Source: an uncultured Verrucomicrobiales bacterium (GTDB lineage Bacteria > Verrucomicrobiota > Verrucomicrobiia > Verrucomicrobiales > Akkermansiaceae). From it: a DNA stretch of 18,748 nt. Position 1 is the first letter of the stretch, and the number at the start of each line of letters is the position of its first letter. Below the pieces are notes generated by a model. That model did no database searches. It worked only from the letters and a program-made list of their open reading frames with translations, and was not told the origin of the DNA. Both the position numbers and the translations under genes were made by a program. This document shows, in pieces, positions 15,393 to 18,748 of this stretch. The stretch covers positions 1 to 18,748 of the forward strand of contig CALFTQ010000003.1 in the NCBI GenBank assembly GCA_937916135.1. Direction: 5' to 3'.

Positions 15393-15684
15393 ATTAACGG
15401 GACAGAATATCTCTACGCATTGGAATATTGCGAGTGACCACTAACGAGTGACTATTGGGTACTTCTAACAACTCGGAACTAATCAACAAATTGATGTTTG
15501 TCGTTGTCGGGGCACGGGACTTCAGTCCCGAAATAACGGTGCTTCCAATCGGGACTGAAGTCCCGTGCTCCGACAGAGTTCCCCCACAAATTCCAATTTT
15601 CCGGGGAGAGGAGAAACTTCTTCAGGTGGCTCCGTGGTATTTTACACGCGAGATTGGAGCGGCATGTGCTGATGGGCTGAGTAC
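15393..15684. other. Noncoding spacer with a REPIN-like element
   Basis: I see no convincing gene in this stretch. It holds a short direct repeat CGAGTGAC (15431-15438 and 15445-15452), a REPIN-like inverted pair (15506-15574), and AT-richer sequence up to the bactofilin terminator. The only open frame here (from 15455) runs through the palindromes and has no family resemblance. Confidence 0.6.
15506..15574. repeat. REPIN-like pair of inverted palindromic units
   Basis: Two 25-nt arms (15506-15530 and 15550-15574) are inverted copies that differ at one position and are separated by 19 nt. Each arm contains its own imperfect palindrome, CGGGACTTCAGTCCCG or its complement, so the element can fold as two small hairpins or one long one. 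This is the architecture of a REP doublet (REPIN), which is mobilised by RAYT transposases in other bacteria. No transposase gene is in the window, and copy number elsewhere cannot be seen. Confidence 0.72.
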
Positions 15685-15720
15685 AAAAAAAGAACCGGGA
15701 CGCGCATGGAGCCCCGGTCC
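15685..15720 (-). terminator. Intrinsic terminator of the pyrH-frr-bactofilin unit
   Basis: On the minus strand an 8-bp stem, GGACCGGG (15720-15713) with CCCGGTTC (15699-15692, one G-U pair), encloses a 13-nt loop and is followed by seven T residues (15691-15685). It lies 25 nt after the bactofilin stop. This is a textbook rho-independent terminator. Confidence 0.9.
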
Positions 15721-15745
15721 GAAATAAGCTGATGCAGCAGCGGTC

Positions 15746-16066
15746 TTAACCAATCTGGGCACGACCACTGAGCCGGGCACCTTCATCCATGGAAAGCGTG
15801 CCGGTAGTAATATCGCCGGTGATGTTGGACTGGGCATTGAGATGGCAGCGGTTGCTCTCAATATTCCCTTCCACTCTGCCGTAGACATTAACCTCGCCAG
15901 CGTGTATATCGCCCTTGATGTTGGCCATTTCACCGATTATCACCTTACCGGTATCTGATTCGATTTTGCCTTCGATGTGGCCATCGATGTGCATATCGTT
16001 CTGAAAACGGATGGAGCCGATAATCTCGATACCGGAGGAAAGTACGTTCGCTGTATTCGTGTTCAT
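15746..16066 (-). CDS. Bactofilin (small polymer-forming cytoskeletal protein)
   Basis: A 106-residue protein that is almost wholly one bactofilin domain (DUF583). Short beta-helix turns repeat with glycine at the corners: IGSIRFQNDMHIDGHIEGKI, VIIGEMANIKGDIHAGEVNV, YGRVEGNIESNRCHLN, and NITGDITTGTLSMDEGARL. The N-terminal tail (MNTNTANVLSSG) and C-terminal tail are very short. Bactofilins polymerise without nucleotide into filaments or patches that organise cell-wall enzymes and cell shape. It is the last gene of the pyrH-frr unit, 38 nt after frr, and is followed by the operon terminator. No membrane anchor is visible. Confidence 0.93.
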   Translation of the reverse strand: MNTNTANVLSSGIEIIGSIRFQNDMHIDGHIEGKIESDTGKVIIGEMANIKGDIHAGEVNVYGRVEGNIESNRCHLNAQSNITGDITTGTLSMDEGARLSGRAQIG

Positions 16067-16104
16067 ATAGTGAATATAAGTAGTCTGGGGTTGAAAGCGG
16101 GAGG

Positions 16105-16671
16105 TTACACCGTCATAATTTCCTTTTCCTTGGCGGCTACCAGGTCACCCACGGTCTTCACGTACTTATCGGTGAGCTTCTGCACCTTATCCTCAGCTGT
16201 GCGCACGCCGTCCTCAGTCAGGATGTTATCGGACTTCATCTTCTTGATGCCGTCCATGCCGGTCTTGCGGACACCACGGATGCGCACGCGGGTTTCCTCG
16301 CCCAGGCCGGACACATACTTGCAAAGTTCCTTGCGGCGCTCACCGGTCAGCTCAGGAATGGGCAGACGCACGGAGCGGGCATCGATGATGGGGGAAATGC
16401 CCAGGCGGCTCTCAGCAATAGCCTTCTTGATATCGTTGAGGGTACCCGGGTCAAACGGCTGAATGAGGATGGAGCGGGAATCCGGTGTGGAAACCACGGC
16501 CAGGCTCTTGAGCTTCATGCTGGAGCCGTAGGAAGCTACGTAGATATCCATATTATCCACCAGAGAGGGGGAAGCCTTGCCGGTGCGCACACCGGCGAAA
16601 CCGGTCTGCATGTGCTCCACAGCTTCCTCCATAGCGGTCTCAACCTCAAGTAAGAGTGTCTCTTCGTCCAT
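16105..16671 (-). CDS. frr: Ribosome recycling factor
   Basis: A 188-residue protein (family about 185) that splits post-termination ribosomes with EF-G. The N-terminal helix contains the family motif HMQTGFAGVRTGKASPSLVD. The beta domain includes LKSLAVVSTPDSRSILIQPFDPG. The long helices follow with RLPIPELTGERRKELCKYV and VRIRGVRKTGMDGIKKMK. It sits between pyrH (39 nt upstream) and the bactofilin gene (38 nt downstream); pyrH-frr is a widely conserved pair. No Shine-Dalgarno precedes the ATG. Confidence 0.97.
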   Translation of the reverse strand: MDEETLLLEVETAMEEAVEHMQTGFAGVRTGKASPSLVDNMDIYVASYGSSMKLKSLAVVSTPDSRSILIQPFDPGTLNDIKKAIAESRLGISPIIDARSVRLPIPELTGERRKELCKYVSGLGEETRVRIRGVRKTGMDGIKKMKSDNILTEDGVRTAEDKVQKLTDKYVKTVGDLVAAKEKEIMTV

Positions 16672-16692
16672 TGTCGTTATTTTCTATTTTGT

Positions 16693-16698
16693 ATTATA
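16693..16698 (-). promoter_or_regulatory. Possible extra promoter (-10 only) for frr
   Basis: A perfect -10 hexamer TATAAT lies on the minus strand at 16698-16693, 21 nt before the frr start codon at 16671. The matching -35 position (TCATTA) is poor, so this is at best a weak internal promoter within the pyrH-frr gap. Confidence 0.3.
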
Positions 16699-16710
16699 AG
16701 CAATTGATAA

Positions 16711-17439
16711 TCAGCTAATGATAGTACCAATCCGTTCACCCAGCAGAGCGCGGGTGATGTTGCCGGGCTGGTGCATATCGAACACCATGATGGGTTTGGC
16801 ATTGTCCTTGCACAAGGTGAAAGCAGTCTGATCCATCACCTTCAGGTTGCGGGAAATGCACTCCTCGTAGGAAATGGCATCAAAACGCGTGGCGGTGGGA
16901 TCTTTCTTGGGGTCTGCCGTGTACACACCGTCCACGGATGTGGCCTTCATCACCACCTCGGCGTTGATTTCGCAGGCACGCAGGGCCGCTGCCGTATCCG
17001 TGCTGAAGAAGGGGTTGCCGGTACCGGCGGCAAATACCACCACCTCGCCGGCACGCAGCTGGTGGCGGGCCTTATTGCGAACGTAAGGTTCAGCCACGTT
17101 TTTCATCTCAATGGCGCTCTGCACATGGGCAGGCACGCCGGCCTCCTGCACCGCGGAGCAGATGGAAAGAGCATTCATCACCGTGGCGAGCATGCCCACA
17201 TAGTCGGCCGTGGGGCGATCCATGCCGCGCACACTGGCCTTGGCACCGCGCCAGATGTTGCCGCCACCTACCACGATGGCAATCTGCAAATCACCTTTCT
17301 GCTGGGCTTCGGCAATCTCGCGGGCAATGCGGGCCACAATCTCCGGGGAGATGTTGTCTCTACTGCCAGGCGCGCGCAAAGCTTCGCCACTCAATTTCAA
17401 AAGAATACGCTTATACGGAGGCTGGGGCTGTTCGCTCAT
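16711..17439 (-). CDS. pyrH: UMP kinase
   Basis: PyrH phosphorylates UMP to UDP with ATP, feeding pyrimidine nucleotide supply; it is a cytoplasmic hexamer of the amino acid kinase fold. Diagnostic blocks are RILLKLSGEAL near residue 11, IAIVVGGGNIWRGA, the UMP-site region MDRPTADYVGMLATVMNAL, AAGTGNPFFSTDTAAALRA, VVMKATSVDGVYTADPKKDP, and the C-terminal MVFDMHQPGNI. The length of 242 residues is normal. It heads the pyrH-frr-bactofilin unit. A weak Shine-Dalgarno-like AGGA lies just upstream of the ATG, one of the few in this window. Confidence 0.97.
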   Translation of the reverse strand: MSEQPQPPYKRILLKLSGEALRAPGSRDNISPEIVARIAREIAEAQQKGDLQIAIVVGGGNIWRGAKASVRGMDRPTADYVGMLATVMNALSICSAVQEAGVPAHVQSAIEMKNVAEPYVRNKARHQLRAGEVVVFAAGTGNPFFSTDTAAALRACEINAEVVMKATSVDGVYTADPKKDPTATRFDAISYEECISRNLKVMDQTAFTLCKDNAKPIMVFDMHQPGNITRALLGERIGTIIS

Positions 17440-17461
17440 GATTCCTGTGTAGGTTCAGTTC

Positions 17462-17489
17462 CACATAACTCTGCCACTTTTAACGCCAA
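17462..17489 (-). promoter_or_regulatory. Possible promoter of pyrH
   Basis: The minus strand carries TTGGCG (17489-17484), a 16-nt spacer and TATGTG (17467-17462), ahead of the pyrH ATG at 17439. The -10 matches the consensus only in part. The rest of the 224-nt gap up to 17663 shows no gene. Confidence 0.3.
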
Positions 17490-17642
17490 AAAGCGAGCTA
17501 AAAATGTGCCAGTGCAAAAAAATATACGTTTGCGCGTCCGAAGAATGAATTGGTTATGCGTTGGAACAATTAATCTGCAACTGGATATTCAGCATCACCG
17601 GCAACTTGCGGCTCGCCATTAGCAAACAAGAGTATGCACCTG

Positions 17643-17662
17643 CAGGCGTCAGCCCGCCTGAC
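17643..17662. repeat. Small palindrome just after the recombinase gene
   Basis: Two mutually exclusive hairpins overlap here: GTCAG/CTGAC (17648-17652 with 17658-17662) and CAGGCG/CGCCTG (17643-17648 with 17655-17660). They sit directly after the recombinase stop codon on the minus strand without a T tract. It could be a weak 3'-end structure or another small dispersed palindrome. Confidence 0.35.
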
Positions 17663-17663
17663 T

Positions 17664-18748
17664 TTATACTTCCCACTTCGCACCTCGCACTTCTACAAAC
17701 TCTGATTTATTGCTGCGAGGCCCCGCCGTATCGTTTTTTTGTTTCCGGCGCAGCCCCCAGAAGGCGGCAGCTTCCGCTTTGCTGATAAAGCCCAGATTCA
17801 GATACCGGCTGAAGAGCAACCTGGCAGTACTGTGCCCCATTTCCAGCTGCAATTGGCGAATATCCAAAAAATGCCGCAGGTGGTACGAAGCAAAAGTGTG
17901 TCGCAAGGCATCCGACCGCCAGGGGAGCAGATCAGAATCTCGACGCAGAAGCTGCCAGCGGCGCACCCAGTTCCGCGGTGCGACCGGCCCTGCACCCGCC
18001 TCATCCGGGCAAAAGCGCTTCAGCCAGCGCAGCAAGATGGGCTGGATGGTCACCAGCCGGGCACCACCAGTTTTGCTGACGCGTGGCAGCACCCGCACCA
18101 CCATATCTTCCAGATCCACTTCACTCCAGCAAAGGCGAGTCACCTCCGTGGGGCGGAGTCCGCCCCAGAGCATGAGCCCCACGGCTGCAGCACAATCCCG
18201 GTGCTCAGGTTTCGACACAGTCTCAAGGAGCCGGCCGATCTCAGCCAACCGTAACACCGGCACGGTCAATTCCTTTTTCTTCCTCACCTCCAGACAGCTC
18301 ACCGGGTTTTCGCTGCACCAATTATGCTGCATGGCATAAGCAAAGAAACAATGCAGCAAGCGGCGAGCCTTATCAAACGTGTGAGCGGAAGGATTACCCT
18401 TGCTTATTATCTCCAGGCAGTCTTTCGCCCGGACACTGCGCACATTCCGGCAGGCATACTCCGGAGAATCTCGCAACATGCGCCGCAGCATGGATTTATA
18501 CTCACGATACGAAGCCGGTCGAAGCTCCTTCTTCTGCTCCAGGAATTTTTCTATGGCCACGCCAAAGGGCTCCGAGTATATGCTTTCCTCATATGCCTCC
18601 ACACCCATGTCAAAAATGCGAGTAAGCTCAATGGCGCTGCAGGATAGGTCCGGCAGCTTCTGCTGCGTTATCTCACAGATATTAGCCACCAACCGGGCAG
18701 CATCATCCGGGCACATTACAGTCCCGGCAAACCTTTCGGCCTTACGGT
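17664..18748 (-). CDS. Tyrosine recombinase/integrase, 5' end probably beyond the window
   Basis: The C-terminal catalytic domain of a tyrosine recombinase is clear. Numbering from the in-window ATG at 18716, the first arginine is R188 in GGLRPTEVTRL, the lysine K215 in VSKTGGARLV, and the second arginine R272 in DALRHTFASYH. The late histidine is H295 in EMGHS, and the nucleophile Y305 in LLFSRYLNL. The histidine expected three residues before R272 is aspartate (D269). A SAM-like core-binding domain lies near residues 50-130. Upstream of the ATG the frame stays open to the window edge (RKAERFAGTV), and this stretch reads like integrase sequence, so the real start is probably outside. Such enzymes cut and rejoin DNA at attachment sites, in phage, integrative elements or phase-variable switches. 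No partner genes or att repeats are visible here. Confidence 0.87.
   Translation of the reverse strand, partial: RKAERFAGTVMCPDDAARLVANICEITQQKLPDLSCSAIELTRIFDMGVEAYEESIYSEPFGVAIEKFLEQKKELRPASYREYKSMLRRMLRDSPEYACRNVRSVRAKDCLEIISKGNPSAHTFDKARRLLHCFFAYAMQHNWCSENPVSCLEVRKKKELTVPVLRLAEIGRLLETVSKPEHRDCAAAVGLMLWGGLRPTEVTRLCWSEVDLEDMVVRVLPRVSKTGGARLVTIQPILLRWLKRFCPDEAGAGPVAPRNWVRRWQLLRRDSDLLPWRSDALRHTFASYHLRHFLDIRQLQLEMGHSTARLLFSRYLNLGFISKAEAAAFWGLRRKQKNDTAGPRSNKSEFVEVRGAKWEV

Noticed and set aside
15393..15684. CRISPR array
   Set aside because: Only two inverted units are present, with no direct repeats at regular spacing and no cas genes anywhere in the window.
15455..15727. 90-residue plus-strand open frame in the spacer
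   Set aside because: It runs through the REPIN-like palindromes and the bactofilin terminator, has no ribosome binding site and no recognisable domain.

Overview
The window is a GC-rich stretch of a bacterial chromosome. I infer Verrucomicrobiota, most likely an Akkermansia-type relative. The reasons are: a GH89 alpha-N-acetylglucosaminidase suited to mucin or glycosaminoglycan breakdown; a pseudopilin/secretion cluster with two consecutive GspE/PilB-type ATPases; a small bactofilin in a pyrH-frr cluster; a tyrosine recombinase of a type I associate with this phylum; and almost no Shine-Dalgarno sequences ahead of the genes. No ribosomal RNA is present, so the assignment is not proven.

Layout. 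(1) 1-136: a tRNA-Arg(TCT) gene, cut by the left edge, and the gene mfd are read in opposite directions from back-to-back sigma70-type promoters. The mfd promoter lies so close to the start codon that the mRNA should be leaderless. (2) 137-3340: mfd, the transcription-repair coupling factor. It ends at a hairpin shared with the convergent gene for a gamma-class carbonic anhydrase-like hexapeptide protein (3433-3942, minus). (3) 4021-6860, minus: leuA and pth are tightly coupled (3 nt apart). ilvN follows with its own good promoter and a strong terminator, so two branched-chain amino acid genes flank a translation gene. (4) 6985-7575, minus: an unrecognised small, acidic, exported protein. (5) 7777-13112, plus: a type II secretion/type IV pilus-like cluster of two ATPases, an inner-membrane platform protein (GspF/PilC) and a GspG-like pseudopilin. 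(6) 13126-15333, plus: the exported GH89 enzyme, only 13 nt after the pseudopilin gene, ending in a terminator hairpin. (7) 15393-15685: noncoding sequence holding a REPIN-like pair of inverted palindromes. (8) 15746-17439, minus: pyrH, frr and a bactofilin gene, closed by a textbook intrinsic terminator. (9) 17664-18748, minus: a tyrosine recombinase whose 5' end probably lies beyond the right edge.

How the parts fit. Most genes are housekeeping: repair, translation, pyrimidine and leucine/valine synthesis. The accessory content is the secretion cluster with the glycosidase, the REPIN-like element and the recombinase. The promoters share a recognisable form (-35 TTGACA/TTGACG, 16-18 nt spacer, AT-rich -10), while ribosome binding sites are nearly absent. 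I did not find a clearly new multi-gene system. The points most worth following are the paired ATPases with different zinc knuckles, the pseudopilin with an EF-hand-like loop, the lysine-rich linker in the platform protein, the leaderless mfd, and the REPIN-like element.
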